From assembly GCA_050299335.1 (NCBI GenBank), contig JBNKVT010000033.1:1-64000 (forward strand): 64,000 nt of DNA. The letters run 5' to 3'. The notes beneath the pieces are model-generated. The model did no database searches. It worked only from the letters and a program-made list of their open reading frames with translations, and had not been told where the DNA came from. Positions 1 through 8,586 of this stretch are shown in pieces. Both the position numbers and the translations under genes were made by a program. Every line of letters starts with the position of its first letter. Position 1 is the first letter of the stretch. This DNA is from JBNKVT01 sp050299335. Its GTDB lineage: Bacteria; Pseudomonadota; Alphaproteobacteria; Rhodobacterales; Rhodobacteraceae.

Positions 1-47
1 CGCAAATCCCGCGCCGCAAGGTCTTCACGCGTCACATTCACCGTCAT
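1..47 (-). CDS. 5' end of an unidentified gene, cut by the window edge
   Basis: Only the first 15 codons are inside the window, starting MTVNVTREDLAARDL. An ATG at 47 has a GGAGG six bases upstream, a better signal than the in-frame ATG at 59. It reads in the same direction as the uronate isomerase gene behind it, so it may belong to the same hexuronate locus. Too little is visible to name it. Confidence 0.45.
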   Translation of the reverse strand, partial: MTVNVTREDLAARDL

Positions 48-149
48 TCCCGCCTCCATGTTGCTCAACGCCATAGAGTCAGACTTCCTGCCCAGTGGGA
101 ATCCCTAAAAGGAGTCAATGGATTCTGCGGCTGGTATGAGACTGGTTCG

Positions 150-166
150 CATTGGTCTGACACCAC
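150..166. promoter_or_regulatory. Possible GntR-type operator between two minus-strand genes
   Basis: The stretch contains the imperfect dyad TTGGTCTGACACCA in the gap between the uronate isomerase stop and the partial gene at the edge. GntR/FadR-type regulators of hexuronate genes bind sites of the form TGGT-N-ACCA. The match is loose and rests on context. Confidence 0.25.
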
Positions 167-218
167 CCCCTTTACAACTTGGCACCAGTAAGTTCCGACC
201 CTTGGGAGTGAGGGAAGT

Positions 219-1625
219 TCAGAACCGGTAAGCCTTCCGCGCCAGCCCGTTGGCCAGATCCCCGGCAAGCTCTCGGGCCTCGTCCATGGTCAGGCGCTTT
301 GCGGCCACCAACTCGCCGAGGAAGATGCAGTCGACGCGGCGGGCGAGGTCATGGCGGGCCGGGATCGAGGGAAAGGCGCGGGTGTCGTCGTTGAAGCCGA
401 CGGTGTTGTAGAACCCGGCAGTTTCCGTAGTCAGGCTGCGGTACCGCATCATGCCTTCGGCTGAGTCGAAGAACCACCAGGCGGGGCCGAGCTTGAGGCA
501 TGGGTATACCCCGGCAAGCGGGGCGAGTTCGCGGGAATAGGCGGTCTCGTCGAGGGTGAAGAGGATGATCGAGAGGTCCTTTTCGTGCCCGACCGCGTCC
601 AGAAGCGGCTTCAGCGCGTGGACATAATCGGTGCGCTGGGGGATATCGAAACCCTTGTCGCGCCCGAACCGCTCGAAGACGGCCCTGGAATGGTTCCGGT
701 AGGAGCCGGGATGGATCTGCATCACCAAGCCGTCCTCGACGCTCATCTTCGCCATCTCGGTCAGCATCTGGGCGCGGAACAGCTCACGCTCCTGCGGCTC
801 GCCGTGGCCGGTCCTGATCTTGTCATACAGCAGTGAGGCCGCCTGGGCTGACAGATTGGCGGTCGCGGCTGTCGGATGACCGTGATCGGTCGCGGTCGCG
901 CCGTGCTCAGCAAAAAACGCCCGGCGCTTGCGATGCGCCTCTAGATAGCCTTGCCAGCTACCGGGATCGCAGCCGGTGATCTCGCCGAAGGTCCTGAGGT
1001 TGTCGGCGAAGGTAACGAAATCCGGATCGACCACCGGATCGGGCCGGTAGGTGGTCACCACCCTGCCCGGCCAGTCGCTGTCGCGGATGGCGCGGTGATG
1101 GGAGAGATCGTCAAGGGGACTTTCCGTGGTGGCCAGGACCTCGATATTGAAGCGGTCGAAAAGGGCGCGGGGGCGGAACGCGTCCGTGGCGAGCCTGTCC
1201 GATAAGGTCTTGTAGATGCCGGAGGCGGTCTCAGGCGTGAGGCGTTCGTCAAGGCCGAAGACGGTTGCGAACGTGTAATCCAGCCAGTCGCGGGTCGGGG
1301 TGCCGCGAAACAGGTGGTAATGGGCGGCAAAGATCGACCAGACCTCTTCGGGATCGGTCTCGGGCCGCGTGCCGTCGGCATGGGCGATGCCGAGCCGGTC
1401 GAGATCGATGCCCTGGGAATGCAGCATCCGGAAGATGTAATGGTCCGGGGTGACGATGAGATCGGTGGGATTGGAAAAGGCGGCGTTGGTCGCAAACCAG
1501 GCCGGATCGCAATGGCCGTGGGGGCAGACGAGCGGCTGATCGCGGATCTGCATGTAGAGGTCTCGGGCGATCCAGGCGGCGCGGGACGCGTCCGGAAAGA
1601 GATAACTGTCGTCGAGCAGGGACAT
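219..1625 (-). CDS. uxaC: Uronate (glucuronate) isomerase
   Basis: Converts D-glucuronate to D-fructuronate and D-galacturonate to D-tagaturonate, the first step of cytoplasmic hexuronate breakdown. The product has 468 residues, the normal length for UxaC. It begins MSLLDDSYLFPD and carries the metal-binding CPHGHCDP motif near residue 35, followed by the W-F-A-x-N and TDPxxPW-like blocks of the amidohydrolase-fold isomerases. It has no signal peptide. The neighbouring partial gene and the possible GntR site suggest a small uronate-catabolism locus continuing to the left. The downstream VOC and GapR genes on the same strand look unrelated. Confidence 0.93.
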   Translation of the reverse strand: MSLLDDSYLFPDASRAAWIARDLYMQIRDQPLVCPHGHCDPAWFATNAAFSNPTDLIVTPDHYIFRMLHSQGIDLDRLGIAHADGTRPETDPEEVWSIFAAHYHLFRGTPTRDWLDYTFATVFGLDERLTPETASGIYKTLSDRLATDAFRPRALFDRFNIEVLATTESPLDDLSHHRAIRDSDWPGRVVTTYRPDPVVDPDFVTFADNLRTFGEITGCDPGSWQGYLEAHRKRRAFFAEHGATATDHGHPTAATANLSAQAASLLYDKIRTGHGEPQERELFRAQMLTEMAKMSVEDGLVMQIHPGSYRNHSRAVFERFGRDKGFDIPQRTDYVHALKPLLDAVGHEKDLSIILFTLDETAYSRELAPLAGVYPCLKLGPAWWFFDSAEGMMRYRSLTTETAGFYNTVGFNDDTRAFPSIPARHDLARRVDCIFLGELVAAKRLTMDEARELAGDLANGLARKAYRF

Positions 1626-1692
1626 GGGCGCGTTCCGGTTGCGGTTTCGGGAAGGTTACCCGGAAAGCCGCCACTGCGCCATATGGCGGTCT

Positions 1693-2109
1693 TCAGTTGG
1701 CGAAAATCGTGTCGAAATCGGCGAAACCCTTGATCTCGATCGGGTTGCCGGACGGGTCCCGGAAGAACAGGGTCCACTGCTCTCCGGGCTCACCCTCGAA
1801 ACGGACCATCGGCGGGAAATCGAACTGGATACCGGCCTTGGTGAGACGGTCGGCCAGGTTGCGCCAGTCGCCGAGCGGCAGGATGGCCCCGAGATGCGGC
1901 ATCGGCACGAGATGGTCGCCGACCTTGCCGGTCCTCTCGGTCCTGAAGGGCGTGCCGAGATGCAGCGAGATCTGGTGGCCGAAAAAGTCGAAATCTACCC
2001 ATGTACCGGTGGAGCGGCCCTCGCGGCAGCCGAGGGTCCGACCGTAGAAGGCGCGGGCCTCGGCGAGGTCGGTAACGTGATAGGCGAGGTGGAAGCGTGA
2101 CCGCATCAC
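1693..2109 (-). CDS. VOC-family (glyoxalase/dioxygenase-fold) protein
   Basis: A 138-residue single-domain protein of the vicinal-oxygen-chelate superfamily. The opening FHLAYHVTDLAEARAFYG and the closing FFRDPSGNPIEIKGF are the paired beta-alpha-beta module signatures; His and Glu in them (HLAYHV, PIEI) are the usual metal ligands. The substrate is unknown; family members include lactoylglutathione lyase, ring-cleavage dioxygenases and fosfomycin-resistance proteins. The start overlaps the stop of the upstream GapR gene by four bases (ATGA), so the two are probably translated together. Confidence 0.8.
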   Translation of the reverse strand: MMRSRFHLAYHVTDLAEARAFYGRTLGCREGRSTGTWVDFDFFGHQISLHLGTPFRTERTGKVGDHLVPMPHLGAILPLGDWRNLADRLTKAGIQFDFPPMVRFEGEPGEQWTLFFRDPSGNPIEIKGFADFDTIFAN

Positions 2110-2369
2110 ATGCCGAGGGCTTCTTTGTAAAGCTCCAGCACCGCCTCTTCCTCGGAAATCTCGGCGGGGTCCTTTTTGCGCAAGGCCACGATCTTGCGCA
2201 GGATGCGGGTGTCGTAGCCGCGTCCCTTGGCCTCAGCCATGACCTCTTTTTGCTGGTCGGCGATGTCTTTCTTCTCGGCCTCCAGGCGCTCGTAACGCTC
2301 GACGAAGGCGCGCAGTTCAGAGGCTGTGACGCGGTATTGATTGCCTGTATCGACGACGTCGTCGGTCAT
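2106..2369 (-). CDS. gapR: GapR family (DUF2312) DNA-binding protein
   Basis: An 87-residue protein with the DUF2312 signature: an N-terminal VTASELRAFVERYERLEAE helix, continuing coiled coil, then GYDTRILRKIVALRKKD. GapR is a nucleoid-associated protein, well studied in Caulobacter, that binds overtwisted AT-rich DNA ahead of replication and transcription and stimulates topoisomerases. The length and motifs fit that family across alphaproteobacteria. It is the first gene of a two-gene unit with the VOC protein. Confidence 0.88.
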   Translation of the reverse strand: MTDDVVDTGNQYRVTASELRAFVERYERLEAEKKDIADQQKEVMAEAKGRGYDTRILRKIVALRKKDPAEISEEEAVLELYKEALGM

Positions 2370-2472
2370 GGGTCCTGCCCTGTCTGTTGGAATCGGAGCG
2401 ACACCCTAGGGCCACACCGGGGTCGCTGCAAGGGCTTGCCGGGAGCGAGCTTGCGGGTTAGGGGATCGGCCC

Positions 2473-2688
2473 ATGGGTATCGTGGTTTTCATAGGGGTCG
2501 CAACGACATTGGCCGGGCTGGCCGGGCTGGTGGCCTGTATCCTGAAGGCACGGCAGATCCGGGCGGAAAAGCCCGATCCCGAAGAGGCGCGCCGGCGGCT
2601 GAAGGGGCTGATCGCGCTCAATATGGGCTCGGTCGCGGTGGCGATGTTCGGGCTGATTCTGGTGGTCATGGGCATGGTTCTGAGCTGA
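2473..2688 (+). CDS. Small two-helix inner-membrane protein
   Basis: A 71-residue protein with two hydrophobic helices (about residues 2-23 and 50-70) joined by a charged loop rich in Arg, Lys and Glu (QIRAEKPDPEEARRRLKG). The start MGIVVFIGV has a weak AGGGG nine bases upstream. It stands alone on the plus strand between two minus-strand genes. The composition is clearly coding and membrane-like, but the family is not recognised. Confidence 0.6.
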   Translation: MGIVVFIGVATTLAGLAGLVACILKARQIRAEKPDPEEARRRLKGLIALNMGSVAVAMFGLILVVMGMVLS

Positions 2689-2794
2689 TGGCGAGTTGAA
2701 CACCGTGCCAGGTGACGGCTTCGCCATGCTTTGCGCGACGACCCGGTCCCGGCGGGGCGCGGGCGGCGCGGGCTCTTCTGAACGATATCCGCGC

Positions 2795-3775
2795 TCAGGC
2801 CGATGGCCGGTCGGCATCCAGGCTACGGATCCAAGCGATGATGCGTTCGGCGACGGGGGTTGTCTTGGCCGGGGTCAGGATATCGCCGCACATGACGTGG
2901 CGTTCGATGTCATCGCCCGCTTCCCAGGTCAGGTCCATGATCTCGGTGGGACCGCCCCAGGCCTCCAGGACCTTACGGGCGGCCTTCGGGTCGATGATGG
3001 CGTCGTCTTCGCAGAGAATGAAGAGCGCCGGAAGGCCGGTCGCACTGAAATCGAGCCACCTGGCGGCGCGGGTAAGTGCGGCCATGGGAACGAGGGCGCG
3101 TGTGGGGAATTCCATGTCCCAGAAATGCGCGTGCAGCTCGGAGCGGCGTTTCGCCCTCTGGGTCTTGCCGGCCACCATCGGGGCAAGGAGACCCGCCAGC
3201 GGCAAGTCGAGGATGAAGGACCGCGGATCGCGCAGCCGGTAATTTGGCGAGATCTGCACGATCCCGGCCACCGCGTCATCATTCCCCGCCCCGACCAATT
3301 CCAGCACCGCCGCCGCGGACCCGGTCGAGGTGGTGACCAGTACCACCCTTTCGCCCAGCCTCCGCCCGATCTCCAGCGCTTCAGCCATATCGCGTCGCCA
3401 TGCCGCAACACTGGCCCGTTCAAGCGAAACTCCGTCCAGCCCGTGTCCGCTCAGCCGCGTGTAGAAGAGGTTGGCCCCGAGCGCCTCGGCGACCATGTCC
3501 GGTACCGGCCTGATCTCACCGAGGGTGGCGGTAAACCCGTGGATATAGACAATGGCAAGCGGCCTGCGGGGCTTCGCATCGGGATCGGCCCAGGCGATTG
3601 TCTTGGCCACGCCCTCCCTGAGACCGGCAATCCGCGCCTCGCCTGCCGCCAGATAGGCCTCGGGATCATCGCCGACGTCATCGGGATCGAAACGCACATC
3701 CTCCATCCCGGTACGGCTGTCGAGCGCGTACAGCAAAGCGGCGAGCAAAAGCGTGGCAAGGACGAGATAGAGCAT
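2795..3775 (-). CDS. Membrane-anchored alpha/beta hydrolase
   Basis: The start at 3775 puts one hydrophobic anchor helix (MLYLVLATLLLAALLYAL) at the N-terminus; an upstream extension is possible but carries no such signal. The body is an alpha/beta hydrolase: the oxyanion strand reads YIHGFTATLGE, the nucleophile elbow is TTSTGS (a T-x-S-x-G variant of G-x-S-x-G), and the acid/His end includes FILCEDDAIID and DDIERHVMCGD. The substrate is unknown; lipase/esterase or peptidase activity is possible. It is about 326 residues long. The intergenic sequence upstream is rich in hairpins. Confidence 0.72.
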   Translation of the reverse strand: MLYLVLATLLLAALLYALDSRTGMEDVRFDPDDVGDDPEAYLAAGEARIAGLREGVAKTIAWADPDAKPRRPLAIVYIHGFTATLGEIRPVPDMVAEALGANLFYTRLSGHGLDGVSLERASVAAWRRDMAEALEIGRRLGERVVLVTTSTGSAAAVLELVGAGNDDAVAGIVQISPNYRLRDPRSFILDLPLAGLLAPMVAGKTQRAKRRSELHAHFWDMEFPTRALVPMAALTRAARWLDFSATGLPALFILCEDDAIIDPKAARKVLEAWGGPTEIMDLTWEAGDDIERHVMCGDILTPAKTTPVAERIIAWIRSLDADRPSA

Positions 3776-3899
3776 GGGGGCGGGCCAGTCCTGATCCGTT
3801 TGAAAAATCCTAGAGCACGTGCCCATGCCGGGTAAATGGGGCATTCCCGCCATCCCGACGTCTCCCTGCCCAACGGTGCCGCTTGTCCCCCGGCGTGGT

Positions 3900-3959
3900 C
3901 CGGAGGCTCTGCCTCCGGCTCCGGCGCAGCCGAAGACAGACCTGGGGCCTTCAGGCCCC
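3900..3959. repeat. Cluster of G+C-rich palindromic hairpins
   Basis: Two perfect inverted repeats lie in the gap between two minus-strand hydrolase genes: CCGGAGGC-tct-GCCTCCGG at 3900-3918 and GGGGCCT-tc-AGGCCCC at 3944-3959. A weaker dyad follows near 3988-4005. They could act as the transcription end of the gene at 4003 or be copies of a dispersed palindromic repeat. There is no T-run. Confidence 0.5.
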
Positions 3960-4002
3960 GGGGATGTGCCACGCCCCCTCGACGAAAACGGAGGCTCCGC
4001 CG

Positions 4003-4812
4003 TTAGGCGCCCCGCGCTGTCACCTCTTCGACGGCGGCGGCGATATGGGCCAGATTGTCGGGCTCCGAGAACCGGTGATCCGCGCCTTTGACCAGTGTCA
4101 GCCGCAGATCGGGGCTTTCGGCATGGGCCAGGAGCCGAAGAGCCACCTCCTGCGGCACGTCCGCATCCTCGGTCCCGTGCAGCAACCGCACCGGAAAAGG
4201 CAATTTCAGGGGCGTGCGCAGCACAAGGTTTCGTCGCCCGTCCTCGATCAGCCTGCGGGTGATGACATAGGGTTCATCCGAATACTCCGACGGCAACGCG
4301 ACCTGCCCCCGCTCGGACAGGTCCGCGCGCTGCGCTTCGGAAAAATCCGACCACATCGCGTCTTCGGTGAAATCGGGGGCCGCCGCAATCCCCACCAGCC
4401 CAGCCACCTTTGCGGCCACCTTCCCCGCCACCTTTCCGGCCACCTTTCCGGCCAGCGCCCCCCGCGCCAGGATAAGAGAAATCCACCCGCCCATCGACGA
4501 GCCGACGAGAATCACCCGCCCCGGAACCACGCCGGAGATCACCGAAGCGGCATCCTCGGCCCAATCCCCGATACAACCTTCGAGAAAGTCTCCCGAGGAA
4601 CTACCATGCCCGGAATAGTCGAACCTCAGAAAACCCCGGCCCTCCTTCCGGCACCATTCCTCTAAAAACATGGCCTTTGTGCCGGTCATGTCCGAGCGGA
4701 AGCCTCCGAGAAAGACGATAGTCGGCAAATCCACCTTATTTCCGCCCGCATCATGTGTATGATATGCGATGCGACGCGTATTGACCGCATGGTACGAGTG
4801 TTGAATTGTCAT
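4003..4812 (-). CDS. Alpha/beta hydrolase with a KVAG repeat tract
   Basis: A 269-residue cytoplasmic alpha/beta hydrolase. The oxyanion strand is TIVFLGGFRSDMTGTKA, followed by FDYSGHGSS, the nucleophile elbow VGSSMGGW, and a late LHGTEDADVP and KGADHRFSEP holding the acid and the catalytic His. The start MTIQHSYH was chosen because related proteins begin just before RRIAYH. A run of four KVAG-like repeats just after the elbow is unusual. The ATG at 4812 overlaps the ATG of the divergent glycosyltransferase gene by two bases. Confidence 0.8.
   Translation of the reverse strand: MTIQHSYHAVNTRRIAYHTHDAGGNKVDLPTIVFLGGFRSDMTGTKAMFLEEWCRKEGRGFLRFDYSGHGSSSGDFLEGCIGDWAEDAASVISGVVPGRVILVGSSMGGWISLILARGALAGKVAGKVAGKVAAKVAGLVGIAAAPDFTEDAMWSDFSEAQRADLSERGQVALPSEYSDEPYVITRRLIEDGRRNLVLRTPLKLPFPVRLLHGTEDADVPQEVALRLLAHAESPDLRLTLVKGADHRFSEPDNLAHIAAAVEEVTARGA
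4404..4451. repeat. Four tandem 12-bp units inside the hydrolase gene
   Basis: Four in-frame copies of a GCCACCTTTCCG-like unit encode KVAG-KVAG-KVAA-KVAG on the minus strand. The last two copies are identical, which suggests recent slippage. The tract falls just behind the nucleophile elbow of the alpha/beta hydrolase, so a changed copy number would lengthen a helix or loop without breaking the frame. Confidence 0.85.
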
Positions 4813-5968
4813 GAACATGTCCTTCGCCAAAGATGCCCCGGAGATAGCAGGTGAGAGCACGGCACCCAGCGTGCTGCAGCTTCTTCCCGATTTATCGGCA
4901 AACACGGCGACAAGGCAACTCCTGCCCCTGATCCGCGCCTTGGTCGATGCCGGTGGCGATTGCGCCGTCGCTTCAACCGGAGGGCGACTGGAATCGCAGA
5001 TATCCCGTGCCGGCGCCACGGTCCTGGGGTTCAAGTCCGGCCGCTCGGGATTGTTCAAGGCCGATAGCAATGTCGCCCTGCTCGATGCCATCCTGAAATC
5101 CGGCATCACGCTCATCCATGTCCATCACCATTCCATCGGCCCCGCTGCCAAGGCGCTGGCCGATGCCGCGAATATCCCGCTGGTCCAGACCTGTCTCGAA
5201 GCCCCAGCCCATGACGGGTTTTTTTCGCGCCGCACCGCCAAGCGCCAGCTCAACGGTCGCCCGATCCTCGTGCCCTCGGACTATCTGCGGACCCTGATCG
5301 CCGACCGGTTCGATCTGCCGCTCAACGAGATCAAGCTGGTGCGACCGGGGCTCGATATCGAACTGCATTCGGAGATCTCGATCTCCACCCAGCGCACCAT
5401 TTCGCTGGCCGAGAAATGGGGCGTGATCGAGGATTCGCGGCCCATCGTGCTGGTTCCCCAGGCGCTCCGCGACATCAGGTGGCTGAAATATCTCGCCACG
5501 GCGGCCAAGGACGGGCCGGACGCCTTGTGGATCTTCATCGACCCCGAAGCCGGGGACAACGACGTGCCACCACATGGATTCTCGTCGGACCGGCTGCGCT
5601 GGGTCGGCGCCTGCGACGACCTGCCCGCGGCCCTGAAGCTGGCCTCGGTGGTCCTGTCGCTGCCCGCCGAGCCCCGGGCCCTGGACGAGGTGGCGCTGGA
5701 GGCCCAGGCCATGGGCAAGCCGGTCATCCTCGCCGATCACGGCGCGGCTGGCGAAATGACCCTGGAAGGCAAGTCCGGCTGGCTGGTTGCAGTCGGCAAT
5801 TCCGAAGCGCTCGACGAGGCGGTGGTCCATGCGCTCGGCCTCGATGACAGCCAGAGGGCGCATCTTGCCATGGCGGCAAGGAGTTTCATCCAGGGCAATT
5901 TCGCCCTGAAGGAAACCCACCGGCAAATGCTCGACATCTATGCGCGGGTTGCACGCCAGGAGATCTGA
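4811..5968 (+). CDS. Glycosyltransferase, GT4-like
   Basis: A 385-residue GT-B-fold glycosyltransferase without a signal peptide. The N-terminal half opens SVLQLLPDLSANTATRQLL, as in lipopolysaccharide glycosyltransferases, and has IHVHHHSIGPAAKAL. The C-terminal half holds the nucleotide-sugar site region LDEVALEAQAMGKPVILADHGAAGE, with the acidic residue of the usual E-x7-E motif. The start is uncertain: ATG 4811 or 4817 overlaps the divergent hydrolase start, and GTG 4871 lies further in. It is followed by a sugar mutase, a sulfotransferase and another glycosyltransferase, which suggests a surface-glycan role. Confidence 0.82.
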   Translation: MNMSFAKDAPEIAGESTAPSVLQLLPDLSANTATRQLLPLIRALVDAGGDCAVASTGGRLESQISRAGATVLGFKSGRSGLFKADSNVALLDAILKSGITLIHVHHHSIGPAAKALADAANIPLVQTCLEAPAHDGFFSRRTAKRQLNGRPILVPSDYLRTLIADRFDLPLNEIKLVRPGLDIELHSEISISTQRTISLAEKWGVIEDSRPIVLVPQALRDIRWLKYLATAAKDGPDALWIFIDPEAGDNDVPPHGFSSDRLRWVGACDDLPAALKLASVVLSLPAEPRALDEVALEAQAMGKPVILADHGAAGEMTLEGKSGWLVAVGNSEALDEAVVHALGLDDSQRAHLAMAARSFIQGNFALKETHRQMLDIYARVARQEI

Positions 5969-6521
5969 ACCAGCCTGTCCCGTGTGGGTTCGGTGCCTGA
6001 GCCCCAATGCCGGCTTTTCTGAAGCATTTCAAGTCCACAATGAATCGTTTCTTCGCTGCCTCTCGCTGCGCTCGAACGCGAAAAACGATGCGGGTCGTTT
6101 CAACGAAAACTCGAAACGCCATAGACGTCGCATTCGCCCTAACCCATTCGGCCTACGACCAGAATCCCCGCTCGCCGCGAGGAAATCCCTCGGTTTCAAC
6201 GCGGGTTGGTGAGACGTGATGTATCGGGAAAAGGCTGAACGTTTTAACGACCGCGAAACTGTCGTTGGCCGCCCGACCGGGTCTGCAAGCGCAGAAAACC
6301 CCACTGCTGCCTCCGGGGTCACACGCTCAGCTCATGTACTCCCCATCGCCGCGGTGTCTCTCGGTCGAAAACGGTAACCCTGAACCGCAAAACCGTCCCC
6401 CCTTTTACCCTTGGCTAACCATTCCCCGGTAACAGTCCTTAACAACAGGAACGAACGCAGCCGCACGGTCCCGGCCCCAACCCGCCCAGGACCCGCGCCT
6501 GCCAGCGCTTAGGTGGTCATC
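5969..6521. other. Intergenic stretch without a convincing gene
   Basis: About 550 bases separate the glycosyltransferase from UDP-galactopyranose mutase. Only short, Arg/Ser-rich open frames without ribosome binding sites are present on either strand. The right end (6400-6480) is less G+C-rich and probably holds the promoter of the downstream gene, but no clear -35/-10 pair stands out. Confidence 0.55.
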
Positions 6522-7652
6522 GTGAGACGTATCGGCATTGTCGGAGCAGGCTTCAGCGGCGCGGTCATCGCGCGCGAACTAGCGGAGGAGGGCATCCCTT
6601 CGCTGGTGATCGAGAAACGCGCCCATATCGGCGGCAACTGCCATACCGAACGCGATCCCAGGACCGGGGTGATGGTCCACAAATACGGGCCTCACATCTT
6701 TCACACCGCCAACAAAGAGGTCTGGGACTATATCAACCGCTTCGGCGTGATGATGCCCTATGTGAACCGGGTCAAGGCCACCGTCCGGGGCAAAGTCTAT
6801 TCCCTGCCCATCAACCTGATGACCATCAACAATTTCTTCGACACGACCATGTCCCCGGACGAGGCCCGCGCCTTCATCGCGTCCCAGGCTCGCACCGATA
6901 TTGAGGACCCGCAAAGCTTTGAGGAACAGGGGTTGAAATTCGTCGGCGAGGCGATCTACAAGGCCTTCTTCGACGGCTATACCCGCAAACAGTGGGGGCT
7001 GGACCCGGCAATGCTGCCAGCCTCGATCCTGAAACGGCTGCCCCTGCGCTTCACCTATGACGACAATTACTTCAACCATCCCTATCAGGCGATCCCGCGC
7101 GACGGTTACACCGCCATCATCGCGCGCATCCTCGATCACCCGCTGATCGAAACCCGCACCGGCTGCGGCTTCGAGGAGCAGGACGAGGATTTCGCCCACA
7201 CGTTCTATTCCGGCCCGCTCGACAGCTATTTCAACTACGACTTGGGGCGGCTCGGCTACCGGACGCTGGATTTCGAGCCGGTCTATGGCGAGGGCGACAT
7301 CCAGGGTACGGCGGTGATGAACTATCCCGATCCCGACGTGCCCTTCACCCGGATCTCGGAACACAAGTATTTCGCGCCATGGGAGGCCGACAGCTTCAGC
7401 CATTCCGTGGCTTACCGCGAATATTCCCGCGCCTGCGGGCCGTCGGACATTCCGTACTATCCGATCCGCCTGCTGGCCGAAAAGAAACTGCTGTCGCAAT
7501 ACGAGGATCGCGCCGCCAAATTGTCCGATGTCACTTTTGTCGGGCGGCTCGGCACCTATGCCTATCTCGATATGGATGTCACCATCGCGCAGGCGCTGGA
7601 AACGGTGCGGGCCTGGATCGCCTCCGCCAGCGAAATGCGCAGGATCGCCTGA
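6522..7652 (+). CDS. glf: UDP-galactopyranose mutase
   Basis: Flavoenzyme that interconverts UDP-galactopyranose and UDP-galactofuranose, the donor for galactofuranose in surface glycans. The N-terminal dinucleotide fold reads GIVGAGFSGAVIARELAE, followed by the family block GGNCHTERDPRTG and YGPHIFHT. The substrate-binding R-K-Q-W region (DGYTRKQWGLDP) and the C-terminal GRLGTYAYLDMD are present. The GTG at 6522 is preferred because AGGTGG sits five bases before it; an in-frame GTG at 6513 lies in that site. Length is 376 residues, normal for bacterial Glf. Confidence 0.94.
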   Translation: MRRIGIVGAGFSGAVIARELAEEGIPSLVIEKRAHIGGNCHTERDPRTGVMVHKYGPHIFHTANKEVWDYINRFGVMMPYVNRVKATVRGKVYSLPINLMTINNFFDTTMSPDEARAFIASQARTDIEDPQSFEEQGLKFVGEAIYKAFFDGYTRKQWGLDPAMLPASILKRLPLRFTYDDNYFNHPYQAIPRDGYTAIIARILDHPLIETRTGCGFEEQDEDFAHTFYSGPLDSYFNYDLGRLGYRTLDFEPVYGEGDIQGTAVMNYPDPDVPFTRISEHKYFAPWEADSFSHSVAYREYSRACGPSDIPYYPIRLLAEKKLLSQYEDRAAKLSDVTFVGRLGTYAYLDMDVTIAQALETVRAWIASASEMRRIA

Positions 7653-7707
7653 TCGCGGCCCAAGGACCGCCACCCCGGCAAAGCTCGGACAAGTTGAGGG
7701 ACAGAAC

Positions 7708-8586
7708 ATGCCCGCCCCGAACCGTTTTTTCATCATCGGCCTGCCCCGAAGCGGCAGCACCTATCTGATGGACCTCCTGAACTCGCATCCCGGCATCCTG
7801 TGCGCGGGCGAGCTGTTCAATCCGTCGGAGGCCATCGGCTATGACGGCAACGACAAGCCGACAAGCGGCTTCACGGGCCGCGAAACCGACCCCGAAAAAC
7901 TCGTTTATCGCAATCGTGAACCGGTGGCCTGGCTGCGGCAGTATTTCGACGGCCATCACGACAGCGACCTGCAGGCCATCGGGGTCAAATACATGATCAG
8001 CCAGAATGTCGGCTTGTTGCAGAATCTGCATCTCTTTCCGGGCGCGCGGATCGTCTATCTCTACCGGCCCAACAAGCTGGCCCAGGTTTCTTCCTTCATG
8101 CGGGCAATTCAGACCAAGGTCTGGGCGCAGCGCGACGTCACTGTGGACAAGCCGGTCCGGGCGCGGATGAAGCTGAACCTGCAGCGGTTTTTCCAGCTCT
8201 GGCACGAGTTCGACACCTACGACATGCTCTTCCAGTCGTATCTCGAAACCCTGCCCCAAAATATCCTGCGCATCGAATATGCCGACATGTTCGCGCCCGG
8301 TTTCGCAGCCCGATTGCAGGATTTCCTCGGCGTCACCCCCGAGACTGGCCTTCAGGCCGGTCTCGTCAAGCAGAACGCCCCGGTCATCGGTGACCGCTTT
8401 GTGAACAGCGCCGAAGTGGAGCGGCTTCTCACCCGGCTCGACCGCGCCGACTGGCTCGGCCCCGAAATCACCCCCGAGCTTGTGCCCGAGGTCACGCCTG
8501 GGATCCCCCCCGAAGTCATGAGCGACAGTCCAGAAAGTGCTGGGAACGCGACGGCCGATGCCCCCCATATCCAGGCCACGGCATGA
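7708..8586 (+). CDS. Sulfotransferase family protein
   Basis: A 292-residue cytosolic-type sulfotransferase. The 5'-phosphosulfate-binding loop is at the N-terminus (FIIGLPRSGSTYLMDLLNSHP), and the second conserved block VYLYRPNKLAQVSSF matches the 3'-phosphate-binding R-x-x-x-x-S region for the PAPS donor. ATG 7708 has GAGGGA seven bases upstream. It probably sulfates a sugar in the adjacent polysaccharide pathway (inferred from position between glf and a glycosyltransferase). Its stop overlaps the next gene by four bases (ATGA). The C-terminal tail of about 35 residues is a Pro/Glu-rich extension. Confidence 0.8.
   Translation: MPAPNRFFIIGLPRSGSTYLMDLLNSHPGILCAGELFNPSEAIGYDGNDKPTSGFTGRETDPEKLVYRNREPVAWLRQYFDGHHDSDLQAIGVKYMISQNVGLLQNLHLFPGARIVYLYRPNKLAQVSSFMRAIQTKVWAQRDVTVDKPVRARMKLNLQRFFQLWHEFDTYDMLFQSYLETLPQNILRIEYADMFAPGFAARLQDFLGVTPETGLQAGLVKQNAPVIGDRFVNSAEVERLLTRLDRADWLGPEITPELVPEVTPGIPPEVMSDSPESAGNATADAPHIQATA

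Noticed and set aside
2696..3835. Plus-strand open frame opposite the first hydrolase
   Set aside because: Opposite the hydrolase motifs, with no ribosome binding site and no domain.
5969..6521. Short open frames upstream of glf
   Set aside because: Arg/Ser-rich, no ribosome binding sites, no conserved pattern on either strand.
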